64,000 nt of DNA. Source: Bacteroidales bacterium (GTDB taxonomy: Bacteria > Bacteroidota > Bacteroidia > Bacteroidales > UBA932). Position numbers and translations under genes: made by a program. Each line of letters opens with the position of its first letter. Position 1 is the first letter of the stretch. Location of the stretch: contig SUYL01000015.1 of NCBI GenBank assembly GCA_015060445.1, positions 32,053 to 96,052 on the forward strand, given 5' to 3'. Of the stretch, positions 28,739-38,090 are shown piece after piece. Under the pieces are notes generated by a model. The model was not told where the DNA came from. It made no database searches and saw only the letters and a list, made by a program, of their open reading frames with translations.

Positions 28739-29290
28739 ATGGAACTTCAGGTAATACAGAATATGATATATGAGATACGTGGACAGAAGGTGATGCTGGA
28801 CCGTGATCTTGCCAAACTTTATGGCGTGGAAACAAAAGCATTGAAGAGGAGTGTTAAGAATAATATGAAACGTTTTCCGGAGGATTTTATGTTTGTGCTG
28901 ACAAGGGAAGAGTGGGAGTCTTTGAGGTGTAAAAATTGCACCTCAAACAGTAGAGGAGGAGTGAGGTATCTCCCTTTTGCCTTTACAGAGCAGGGAGTGG
29001 CCATGCTGTCAGGACTATTGAATAGTGATACAGCGGTAAATGTAAATATTTCCATAATGAGGGCTTTTGTTTCTGTGCGTAGGATATTGTCAGTTATGCC
29101 AGGCATAAAGGATGAGATAGAAACCTTAAAAAGAAAAATGGAGGAACTTGAGAGGTGTACTCTTGAGGCGGTTAATGACCTTAGTGAGGATACCAGAAAA
29201 GAGTTGGATGATATCTATCTTGCGTTGGCCCAGTTGGCCAGTAAGCAAAAGTCTGCAGAGTCAGCGCGGAAGAGGATTGGATATAAATAA
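28739..29290 (+). CDS. ORF6N domain-containing protein (copy 2)
   Basis: IYEIRGQKVMLDRDLAKLYGVETKALKRSVKNN, YLPFAFTEQGVAMLSGLL, IMRAFVSVRR. Confidence 0.92.
   Translation: MELQVIQNMIYEIRGQKVMLDRDLAKLYGVETKALKRSVKNNMKRFPEDFMFVLTREEWESLRCKNCTSNSRGGVRYLPFAFTEQGVAMLSGLLNSDTAVNVNISIMRAFVSVRRILSVMPGIKDEIETLKRKMEELERCTLEAVNDLSEDTRKELDDIYLALAQLASKQKSAESARKRIGYK
28921..28947. repeat. 27-bp near-perfect palindrome inside ORF6N copy 2
   Basis: tttgaggtgtaa-aaa-ttgcacctcaaa; one G.T-compatible mismatch. Confidence 0.9.
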
Positions 29291-29377
29291 AACTTTGATT
29301 ATTAAATGTCTGAATACTTGTTTTTTAGAGTAATTTTTTGTAACTTTAACTATACTAATAAATTAAACTGTAATATT

Positions 29378-30898
29378 ATGAGGGCAATAGCTAAGTGTTT
29401 TTTCTTTTTTGCTGCAGTGGTACTTTTTGCAGCTTGTGAGAAGTCGGAGCTGGAGAATGATATGCCAGACAATCCATCAGAGAACACCTTGTCTTTAAAG
29501 AAGACTTCAGCGTCTCTTGAGTATCTGCAGGTGATGCTACTTAAAGATGTGGCACCACAAGGTGCGGTGTGGTCAGTGGTGGAAGGTAAGGATAACGTCG
29601 TATCTGTATTCAACGATACGCTTGTGGCCAGAGGTAAAGGTACTGCCAAAGTGATGGCGCAGCTTGGAGAACAGAAAGGTGTGATGATGGTGACTGTCAA
29701 CAGTGATGAGTATATTCCTGTCAAGACACTCAAACTGGAGGTGAATGGTAAGCAAATTGTGACCTTGTCCAATGATTCCTTGAGTAAGATTGTCTATTCG
29801 GAAGAGGTTATCAATTCTATGGCTGTTTTGCAGAGTGAAGCCATCAAAGAAATCAAGGTGGTGGGTTATGAGCCGGCAAATGCCACTTGTCCGTATATAG
29901 AGGAGGTCTATAACCTTTGGGTTGAGTATGAGTACCTCCAGGATGTTGATGGTTGGAGATATCAGTTGGAGGGCATCAACTATGCCAAGAGGGAGAATAC
30001 CGTATATTGTATGGAGGGTAGTAGTTTTGATGACATGGCTGGGAAGATAGGTGAGGGCAAGAGTGTGAAATTTGTCACCTTGCCGTTGTATGATGAGCGT
30101 GATTTTAAGAAGTACAGGGGTTACGAGCCTTGCGGTCTTGGGTTCAAGATGCAGATTCTTCCTGATGTATTACGGGTACAGGGTAGGAAGAACACAAAGG
30201 AAGCAGGACTTGAATATAATATGACGGTGTCATTATCAGACCAGCAGACAGAGGTGTTGTACAGACCATATAATGCAGGTAACCTTGAGACTGGTTGGCA
30301 GATTAAGGAGGGTAGACTGAAGTGGATCTACTTTGAAAAACCGAATAAGGTAGAAGTGGTGACCAATAATGAAATTAGAACTCCAATGAAATTTAATCCT
30401 GAGACTGGCTCTTGGGGTTACCCGGGAGTTGAGGATTCCTTTCCCGGTACATGGATAGATACTGTGCAAATTATAAATAATATTGTCATCCGTCCGGGTG
30501 AAACTATACAACTGCAGTTCAATGCTCAAGCTCCGCAAGAGTTCATTCAGACAGCAGAGTGGGGCTGTTGGGGTGGTGATGAATGCGCTGAGGATGACGG
30601 TTATCGACATGGAATAGGGGTTGAATATTGGGGACAATATATATCTCTAACGAGGGATGGTAAATTAACTTGCAGTGCAGATCTTGACCCTGAGTACATT
30701 ATAAATCCGGGCTATGTAGTAGATGGCCGGCCGATGGGGCAGCTAAAAAATTATCCACAATTATTCTCAGTTGAAATATATTTGATGCCATCCTGTAAGA
30801 AGAAGCAATATGAAAGGACATTTGTTGTCGGTGAATGGGAATATAAGCGTCCTGTTACACTTCAGGCCAGGGCATATGTACAGATAATTCCATGGTGA
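29378..30898 (+). CDS. lipoprotein, Ig-like (BIG2-type) N-terminal region, hypothetical
   Basis: MRAIAKCFFFFAAVVLFAACEKSE lipobox; single convergent gene downstream of ORF6N copy 2. Confidence 0.75.
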   Translation: MRAIAKCFFFFAAVVLFAACEKSELENDMPDNPSENTLSLKKTSASLEYLQVMLLKDVAPQGAVWSVVEGKDNVVSVFNDTLVARGKGTAKVMAQLGEQKGVMMVTVNSDEYIPVKTLKLEVNGKQIVTLSNDSLSKIVYSEEVINSMAVLQSEAIKEIKVVGYEPANATCPYIEEVYNLWVEYEYLQDVDGWRYQLEGINYAKRENTVYCMEGSSFDDMAGKIGEGKSVKFVTLPLYDERDFKKYRGYEPCGLGFKMQILPDVLRVQGRKNTKEAGLEYNMTVSLSDQQTEVLYRPYNAGNLETGWQIKEGRLKWIYFEKPNKVEVVTNNEIRTPMKFNPETGSWGYPGVEDSFPGTWIDTVQIINNIVIRPGETIQLQFNAQAPQEFIQTAEWGCWGGDECAEDDGYRHGIGVEYWGQYISLTRDGKLTCSADLDPEYIINPGYVVDGRPMGQLKNYPQLFSVEIYLMPSCKKKQYERTFVVGEWEYKRPVTLQARAYVQIIPW

Positions 30899-30937
30899 TT
30901 TTACTTTTGATAAAATTACTCCCCCCAATAAATAACT

Positions 30938-30962
30938 AACGGCAGCCAAATCGGCTGCCGTT
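30938..30962. terminator. bidirectional intrinsic terminator
   Basis: aacggcagcc-aaatc-ggctgccgtt between convergent genes. Confidence 0.8.
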
Positions 30963-30994
30963 CTCATTAAATTGAAAGCAATTCACAACCAACA

Positions 30995-33937
30995 TCAATA
31001 TATGATATCGAAGATCTGTTTCCATGTCATCGATGGTTTTCCCCAGCCGGATGCAAATATGCGTGAATATATCCAGTATAATCTGCCCGAGCTATCTGTC
31101 TTGGTTTTCTCTGATGTTTCTAGGTTAAAGTAATCAAGGTATGTCTGTGGGGCATTGTTCCCGTTGAAGGTGAATTGTGAGCCGTCAATGTACTGATATG
31201 TCTCTCCTTTGACGAATGTCCCATTCAGCTCTTCATAGAAACCGGTATGAGAAGTTTCATAGTCCTGGCCATTATAGGTGAAAGATACTTCCATCCCGGT
31301 CACTTCCCCTCCTTGCCATTTTTTACTGTCTGGATGGGATAGCAGTTTTGCAACCACCTCATTGACGTATTTGAAGTAGTACTCCCCTGTTCCATTATCA
31401 TAGCCTTGACTCTCTCTTGTCTCACTCTTGCTTACTCCTACCAGATATAGTGTCTCATAGAGGGTAATGGTACAGGTGGCAGTTGCCGTTTTGTCATTGT
31501 CTCCTGTTACGGTTGCGGTGAGTTTATATTCGCCGTTGTCGACTGCGCCCAAAGGAACTGTAAGGATACCGGTATTGGAGACAGTCATTTCTGTAGGGTT
31601 TTTGTCCCAACTCCATGATATCTGTGCCCGAGGGGATGTCTCCACCTTGAGGTCTACCACAGTTGCACTGCCTCCCATATTTGTGTGTACCTCTACACTC
31701 TCAAGCATGGTAAGCTGAGGCTTTACAGTGGCAGATATGGTGGCGGAGACGTCACTCCTGCCGGCTATGCTGATGGTAATGGTTCCTGAAGGAGGAAGGC
31801 TGCTCTCATCTTCTGTCTCGTAAATGACCCTGTTTGCTACCCCGTCATCGGTTGGTCCTACTCCAGGAATATTAGATGTCACTGTCACACCCAATGACGC
31901 TGCCCTTGCAGGGTATATGGTGTATCCGATGTCGTGGTAAAAGTTTTTGTATAGTGTGATGTTCGTTTCTGTAGGCACTATGCGCAGCTTCTCAACTGTG
32001 ACGCTGCATGTAGTGCTTACAGATCCGAGAGTGGCGGTGATGGTGGCACTTCCTGCTGTCAGTCCTTTTACTACGACTCCGGATGCATCATAACTCAATA
32101 TCTGTACAGTAGCACCATTGGATGATGTTACAGTATAATTGGCTCCTGCTGGGACCAGTTTGCTGAATTGTAGGTGTGCAGTTTCACCATCATAGAGTGT
32201 AATGGACTTTTGCATAAACTCGATTTGCCCGGCTACGACAGTCACTTCACAGAATAGATCCCAATGCCCGGATACCTTGATTCTTGTTTTCCCTGCTCCT
32301 ACTGCGGTCACTTTACCATTGGCATCCACAGTGGCCACGGCTGTATTCTCACTTGAGAATGTAGGCGTAAGTGGTGGTTTTATGGTGTAACTGATAGTAA
32401 AGCTCTCACCTGGATAGAGCGTCTTGGCAGTAGGGCTTATGCTGAATTCCTTGCTCAGTACTGTCACGCTACATGTCGCTTTCTTGCTGGTGTCATCTGT
32501 ACTTGTAGCTGTTATGGTACATGTTCCTGTTCCTTTGGCAGTAACTTTTCCATTGGCATCAACGGTAGCAACTGCATTGTTGCTGCTGCTCCAGTTGAGT
32601 GTCTTGACAGTAGCATTGGATGGTTGTACACTGGCTGACAACTGTGCAGTCTCATCTACATACATAGACAGGGTAGTGGGATTCATGGTCACTCCTGTAA
32701 CATATATCTTGCTGTCCACAGTTATGGCTACTGAAGCCGATATATTGGTGCCGTCTGTACTTATGGCAGTTATAGTACATGAGCCATCTCCTATGGCTTT
32801 TACTACACCGTTGGCATCAACGGTAGCAACTGCGTTATTGCTGCTACTCCAGTTGAGTGACTTGTTTGCAGCGGTCAGTGGCAACACAGTTGCGGTGATT
32901 TGTTTTGTAGCACCCAGTTCTGTGAACTTGTGGGATGTGGGGCTCAAGGATATTGAAGTCACAAGGTCAACTATCTCACTGTTGTCTACTCTCCATGTTG
33001 TCTCTGATACGGCACCATCTCCAGTGAAACTTACTGTGATGTTATGTTGTGTATTTCTCACCACATCGAAATTGGATGTCATGTCTTTACCCAGAAAAAA
33101 TCGGTATACTATATCACCTCTTTTCTTGGGTGATGAGTATGTGGCATTTATCTCAACATAACTGCAAGTAGATGCATATATGTTCCCTGCTTCAAATGTC
33201 TTTTCTGTTTGGATGAGGTTCCCTGGCAATAGTGTCCCTTGTTTGTTCTCATATTGGTATAGTACCACTCCTGATGTAAGTTGTCCTGCAGTAGGGTTGG
33301 TTACCTTTTCACCATCCATAGCTCCAGTTACGGATGTTATTTTGCTGTCTTTGAAAATGTTGATGTTTTTAGGAATATTTTTCAGCTGCACACTTTTTAC
33401 GTTGATTGTTACATCCGGGTTCAGCTGGTTGTAGTCTGCCCGGACTACTATTTTACTGATGCAGCGTGTCAGTGTTATTGGTAGTGACTGATTGTTGGTC
33501 AGTGTCTGCAGTCCGCTTTTGCCGCTCATCAGTACGGCTCCCGTTCCTGATGCCATCTGTGATACCGATGAGATGCTATATACAAGGTTATCCACCTCTT
33601 GAGCCGATTTTGCAGGCAGTGGCATGCCGGCATTGGCTATTGCATATACGGTATATTTCATGTTCTTGTATATGACTGCCTCTACCTGCCCGGATGAGGT
33701 ATAGTATCCGTGTGTTACAAGGTCTCCAAGTTCATTGAGAATGTACAGGTTCACGTTCTCCACCAGGGCCTCATTTACGGCTTTGGTAGACATGCCTTCA
33801 ATGGTGTAGCACATGGTGACAGCCACACTGTCCTGCTGGCCGTATGCCTTTACCATAGGATCCTGGTCGGTGTTTTCCTTGCTGCAGGAGAGCAGTAGAT
33901 ATGCCAGAATTGTTAATAGCAGAGTTAATTTACGCAT
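30995..33937 (-). CDS. large surface lipoprotein with repeated BIG2 Ig-like domains, fimbrial-locus tip/stalk-like
   Basis: lipobox LLLSCSKEN; N-terminal Mfa-like region; repeats LNWSSSNNAVATVDANGxVxAxGxGxCTITAxSTD; DNA-level repeats near 32551 and 32812. Confidence 0.8.
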   Translation of the reverse strand: MRKLTLLLTILAYLLLSCSKENTDQDPMVKAYGQQDSVAVTMCYTIEGMSTKAVNEALVENVNLYILNELGDLVTHGYYTSSGQVEAVIYKNMKYTVYAIANAGMPLPAKSAQEVDNLVYSISSVSQMASGTGAVLMSGKSGLQTLTNNQSLPITLTRCISKIVVRADYNQLNPDVTINVKSVQLKNIPKNINIFKDSKITSVTGAMDGEKVTNPTAGQLTSGVVLYQYENKQGTLLPGNLIQTEKTFEAGNIYASTCSYVEINATYSSPKKRGDIVYRFFLGKDMTSNFDVVRNTQHNITVSFTGDGAVSETTWRVDNSEIVDLVTSISLSPTSHKFTELGATKQITATVLPLTAANKSLNWSSSNNAVATVDANGVVKAIGDGSCTITAISTDGTNISASVAITVDSKIYVTGVTMNPTTLSMYVDETAQLSASVQPSNATVKTLNWSSSNNAVATVDANGKVTAKGTGTCTITATSTDDTSKKATCSVTVLSKEFSISPTAKTLYPGESFTISYTIKPPLTPTFSSENTAVATVDANGKVTAVGAGKTRIKVSGHWDLFCEVTVVAGQIEFMQKSITLYDGETAHLQFSKLVPAGANYTVTSSNGATVQILSYDASGVVVKGLTAGSATITATLGSVSTTCSVTVEKLRIVPTETNITLYKNFYHDIGYTIYPARAASLGVTVTSNIPGVGPTDDGVANRVIYETEDESSLPPSGTITISIAGRSDVSATISATVKPQLTMLESVEVHTNMGGSATVVDLKVETSPRAQISWSWDKNPTEMTVSNTGILTVPLGAVDNGEYKLTATVTGDNDKTATATCTITLYETLYLVGVSKSETRESQGYDNGTGEYYFKYVNEVVAKLLSHPDSKKWQGGEVTGMEVSFTYNGQDYETSHTGFYEELNGTFVKGETYQYIDGSQFTFNGNNAPQTYLDYFNLETSEKTKTDSSGRLYWIYSRIFASGWGKPSMTWKQIFDIIY

Positions 33938-34164
33938 ATATTTTTTCTTTAAGTTTGAATATCTTTTTATAGTCGTCATACAGCCCCAATTCTCTCAGTG
34001 CGTATATGGAAGTGTTATTGAGGGATTTTTCATGGACTATTAAAAATAGAGCCCGGTATTATGGAATGTTTTCCGGCGGCCCCATGGAAATTCAACCGCC
34101 CCGGACTCTGAATGGCAGGATTATTTACGCTCTCCATGCCTGTATTTTGTGGTTTAGGATTAGT

Positions 34165-34998
34165 TTATATTTCTATATCAACAGGGTATGTTGATGTCCA
34201 GTTTTCAATTTTTATACTGACGAAGTTGAAAGACATGTCCATTGTTATGGTTACATCCTTCAGGTCATCACTTTGCATGTTATAGTTGGCTTTCTTAAGG
34301 AACTCTCCCAATGGGAAGTCCTCTATCTTGACAGGGGTATTATCCACTGTCCCGGTTATCTTTATCAGGAGATCCTCAATATTCTCCTGTCTCATTATGC
34401 GGAAGCGGAACAGACTGTTCCCATCTGTTGTCTCCCTATCTTCCACGCTTATGCTCATATTGCCCGGTACATGACGTCTGTCAATGTATAAACCGGCAGT
34501 AGTTCCATATACATCTATATGTATGTCATCCCCTTTCTGAGGGGTGCTGTCCATGATGAAATCCATAGTGGCGAATTCCTTGTGGAGCTTTACGGTGTCA
34601 TATATGAATTCTCCGTGGGTACTGATTTTTTCGCTTGCCTGGTAGTATAGTGAATCAGATGATACTTTCCCTTTTTTTACGATGGATGAATTTAGAGTCA
34701 TATCATCTGTAACTGTCGAGGAGGACTTTATATTGCCGAATACATAGTATCTGAGTGCATCAATCCTTGGAAGCATTACTTCATGATGTGTGCGGTATTC
34801 TGATGAGTATATTGTATCTTTCAGCAGTACTTTTCCTGTGTTCTCATCAGTGAACCATATATGCAATTGTTCAATGTCTGTATTGACCGAAGAGCAATCC
34901 AGGGAAAACCAGCTCGGACAAGCCGAGCGGTCTTCGAAGATTCCTGGAGTACAGCTGCATAATATGGTTACAAGACACATTATAGCAAATCTGTTCAT
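34165..34998 (-). CDS. FimB/Mfa2-like fimbrial anchor lipoprotein
   Basis: MNRFAIMCLVTILCSCTPGIFEDRSACPSWFSLDCSSV..LPRIDALRYYVFGNIK. Confidence 0.75.
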   Translation of the reverse strand: MNRFAIMCLVTILCSCTPGIFEDRSACPSWFSLDCSSVNTDIEQLHIWFTDENTGKVLLKDTIYSSEYRTHHEVMLPRIDALRYYVFGNIKSSSTVTDDMTLNSSIVKKGKVSSDSLYYQASEKISTHGEFIYDTVKLHKEFATMDFIMDSTPQKGDDIHIDVYGTTAGLYIDRRHVPGNMSISVEDRETTDGNSLFRFRIMRQENIEDLLIKITGTVDNTPVKIEDFPLGEFLKKANYNMQSDDLKDVTITMDMSFNFVSIKIENWTSTYPVDIEI

Positions 34999-35021
34999 GT
35001 TGCAAGATTTAGATTATCATA

Positions 35022-36095
35022 TTAGAAAATTACATTTACTGTAGGTACGGTAGCCCAATCGGCAACATTCATTGTCGCTTGCATTGTTGAATGTTCTACA
35101 GGTGTGTCAGGATCCAGTGAGCCTGGTCTTAGTATGGTAACATTGATGGTGTAAGTTGTATTACGTTTGATACCCATATGGCCTACTGATGAGTTATAGC
35201 CAAAACCCTCCCTGTTGATGCTGATAGGGTAATAGTATGTATGACCGTTAAGATCTGCCTGGATTACCAGTTTTGTGAACTTCTTGTCGGCAGATTCATT
35301 GGCCAAAAGGTTCTCATAGCAGTAGAAAGTATGTGTGGTGTTGTATCCTGAATCTGTAATGGCTGTTGCTGTCTCATCGTAGAGCATTCCTGCCATTGTA
35401 CAAGCATTGATGTCTGTAGCTACAACCTTTTTTGTATTCAGTATGGTAGGAGAGGGCTGGTCGCTGCCATCATGGTACAGTTTGTCACCTGCAGCGTTGA
35501 TCAGATACATCTTAACGTTGGTAAGGGATGAACCTGCCCATGGTGTTCCGGCAAATTGTGTCTTCACACTTGCCAGTTGAACCCTTGACACAAGTCGGCT
35601 GATGGAGAATGTAACTGATGTTGTAGTCTGAAGTACAGCTTCAAGGCTACCTGTCATTGTGAAGTCCTTGTTGTTTTCAGATTGCAATGATGCTATCTGC
35701 GCTTTGAAGTCTGCCAATGTCTTTACACCTGCCCAGTTGTCACTCTTGTGGGAATTGGCTACTGCATAGATGTGTTTTTTTCCTGTGGTTGTCTTAACCT
35801 CCAAGTTTGATAGGCTTGTCAGTTCAGCAGCAGTATACATTTTGTATGCATCCAGCATGCCGGCATCTGCGCCCTCTGCACGGAACACAAAGAATTCGAG
35901 CTTTTGAACAGTATTATCATCCGCTTGTACACCGTGTGCGCCTCCTGTCGCTTTTGATTGCACCTGGTCTTCAGGTATAATGTTTATTGAAAGAATGCTC
36001 TCCTGCATCTCGTTTGAATTGTTGGCCTTTTCGCAAGAGATAGTTGTCAAGCCCATAAGAAGGGCTGAAGCCAAAATAAAAAATGTTTTTTTCAT
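35022..36095 (-). CDS. fimbrillin family (Mfa1/FimA-like) major subunit
   Basis: MKKTFFILASALLMGLTTISCEK; QKLEFFVFRAEGADAG...HIYAVANSH...FTMTGS...ISRLVSRVQLASV. Confidence 0.82.
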   Translation of the reverse strand: MKKTFFILASALLMGLTTISCEKANNSNEMQESILSINIIPEDQVQSKATGGAHGVQADDNTVQKLEFFVFRAEGADAGMLDAYKMYTAAELTSLSNLEVKTTTGKKHIYAVANSHKSDNWAGVKTLADFKAQIASLQSENNKDFTMTGSLEAVLQTTTSVTFSISRLVSRVQLASVKTQFAGTPWAGSSLTNVKMYLINAAGDKLYHDGSDQPSPTILNTKKVVATDINACTMAGMLYDETATAITDSGYNTTHTFYCYENLLANESADKKFTKLVIQADLNGHTYYYPISINREGFGYNSSVGHMGIKRNTTYTINVTILRPGSLDPDTPVEHSTMQATMNVADWATVPTVNVIF

Positions 36096-36105
36096 GTTTT
36101 TTGTA

Positions 36106-38067
36106 TTAAATGGTGTCTAAATGTTTGTCAAGGGCATATTTCTTTATCAGTTGTGATACTTCAGGATCAAGGTTGCCTCGATGTCTCATAGAGTAGTCCT
36201 GCTCTACGCTTTGCAGGAAATGTTCTATAGCTTTTTGTTCTTTGCCTAACCGGGCATACACTACAGCAAGCATATAGTCTCTCTGAGCAGAACGGGGGAG
36301 GGTTGTCAGTACTGAGAGTGCGCTTTGATTATAGTCCATACATACGAAGGCTACGGCTGAGTTGTAGTCCATATAAGGTCTAAGAAGTTTTACGGCACTT
36401 TCATAATCCCTGTCTTCAAGGGCTTGTACACCTTGCATATATACCGAGTCAATCTCTGTGGTGTGGACTGTATCTTTGATCATGCCTTTCCTATGCAGGA
36501 AGAAGTCAAATTTTACGGTTCTCAGTTTTGCATATAACTCACTGCGTATATACTTGTAGTCTTTTGTCTGTTGAAGAGCTTTCTCCCTTTCATCAAGGTC
36601 CTCCACTTCCAGGCATTTGAGAATGCTTTCCCTGTCAATTAGTGATGTATCTTTATCAATCAGCTCCTTCAGTGTATCCCATTCTTCCGGGTGTGAATGT
36701 GTAAGTATGCCAATATCCTGGATCTCACTTTGTCTCATCTTCCCATCGCCCTCAGTGGTGAGGTCTATTACAAACATTGAATTCGCTACACTATCCCGGT
36801 AATCTTGTATGAATCGGTTGAAGTAATATTTGATGGACTGTGCTCTATTTTCAGCAAGTTTTGCGTTGGATGCAACTGTACCTTCAGGTGAGCAGCTTGC
36901 CGTAATGAGCAGTGAGTCCACTATGTAATCTTCTGCGGAGAGTACTGTGCGGATATTGTTTTTTATTCGGGCAATCTCTTTAGAGTTATTAGACAGAGTG
37001 TCATCTATATCATATCTGCCTACTTTGAATGCAATGTTTGCAGCTGTGTTGGCTTCAGCATTGCGATGAACCACTTTCTGAATATATCTTGGAGATTGGT
37101 CTGTGAATGCAGACATGGAACTGATATAGAATGTAAGAGGAGCTGTCTGAGGCATGGTATATATCCTGTCGTAACTGCCAGCTTCATATATTTCCCCTTT
37201 CAATACCATTTCTACTTTACGAAGGTTACGCCTTGTCTTGACAGGTTGCACGTAGTTGTACCGTATGGTGCCGTCAGCATTATTGATGACAGAATCCAAT
37301 CGGACGCCAACAAGTTTTATGGGATCTGTGACGTATCTGGCAAACATCTCATCCATCTTCTCCTTTTTCTTGTTGTTCTTCCTTACCAAGGAGTGCCTGG
37401 TGTAATAGTCCACAGCCTGTGCTTCAGTTACACCGAACGCAGTCCCGGTCTTCTGTCTGCTTCCTCTGAAAAATGACGACTTCTCCCTGTTTACATTCCT
37501 TTCCAGGAAAACTGTCAACAGGTGATCTTTTGTAAATGTCTTGTAGAAATCAGCGGTATCGGAGATGATTGTCTCAAGATACTTGTTATACTGAGCATAT
37601 CCTTTTTGCTGCCCCTCCCTGTATTTTGCGCCGGTGATCAGCAGTTCATCAAGGTTCAATGTGTCTTCGAGAATGCGGAACTGTGGCTGGAAACGTAGTT
37701 GCCAGTCTTCATCCTGCATTTCTTTAGGTACGATAATGTCAAATGAGATATCAACATATCCGTTCCTCTCGGCCAGATGTCTGAACTTAGCTTCTACCAC
37801 TATGGCATTGAGCTGCTCAACTGCAACCATCTCACCACTCTCTTCATCCTTGACAGCATTCATTATTATGCTTTCTCCTTTTATGTTCTGTATCTCCACC
37901 TTCGTTGTGGTATCTGCCATATATAGTTGCTGCATCTGTTGGCTGTCCTCACTCATGGCCACTGATGCCTGTAGATGCTCCTTTTTGATTTTTTTTATTT
38001 TCTGCTGTGTCGAGCAACCCATCATGATGACTGACAACAGTAGAATTGTATATGTAATTTTTCTCAT
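36106..38067 (-). CDS. fimbrial-locus outer-membrane lipoprotein with OmpA-like and TPR-like regions
   Basis: lipobox MMGCSTQ; VDSLLITASCSPEGTVASNAKLAENRAQSIKYYF OmpA-like segment; TPR-like C-terminus. Confidence 0.75.
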   Translation of the reverse strand: MRKITYTILLLSVIMMGCSTQQKIKKIKKEHLQASVAMSEDSQQMQQLYMADTTTKVEIQNIKGESIIMNAVKDEESGEMVAVEQLNAIVVEAKFRHLAERNGYVDISFDIIVPKEMQDEDWQLRFQPQFRILEDTLNLDELLITGAKYREGQQKGYAQYNKYLETIISDTADFYKTFTKDHLLTVFLERNVNREKSSFFRGSRQKTGTAFGVTEAQAVDYYTRHSLVRKNNKKKEKMDEMFARYVTDPIKLVGVRLDSVINNADGTIRYNYVQPVKTRRNLRKVEMVLKGEIYEAGSYDRIYTMPQTAPLTFYISSMSAFTDQSPRYIQKVVHRNAEANTAANIAFKVGRYDIDDTLSNNSKEIARIKNNIRTVLSAEDYIVDSLLITASCSPEGTVASNAKLAENRAQSIKYYFNRFIQDYRDSVANSMFVIDLTTEGDGKMRQSEIQDIGILTHSHPEEWDTLKELIDKDTSLIDRESILKCLEVEDLDEREKALQQTKDYKYIRSELYAKLRTVKFDFFLHRKGMIKDTVHTTEIDSVYMQGVQALEDRDYESAVKLLRPYMDYNSAVAFVCMDYNQSALSVLTTLPRSAQRDYMLAVVYARLGKEQKAIEHFLQSVEQDYSMRHRGNLDPEVSQLIKKYALDKHLDTI

Positions 38068-38090
38068 TTCTTATTAAATCAAGTGTTTTT

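Noticed and set aside
32551-32862. ~50-bp near-identical DNA repeats as a possible recombination device
   Set aside because: Explained by duplicated BIG2 domains within one protein.
32424-33161. + strand 245-aa ORF opposite the BIG2-repeat gene
   Set aside because: Val/Ser/Thr-rich shadow translation of repeated Ig domains; no start context.
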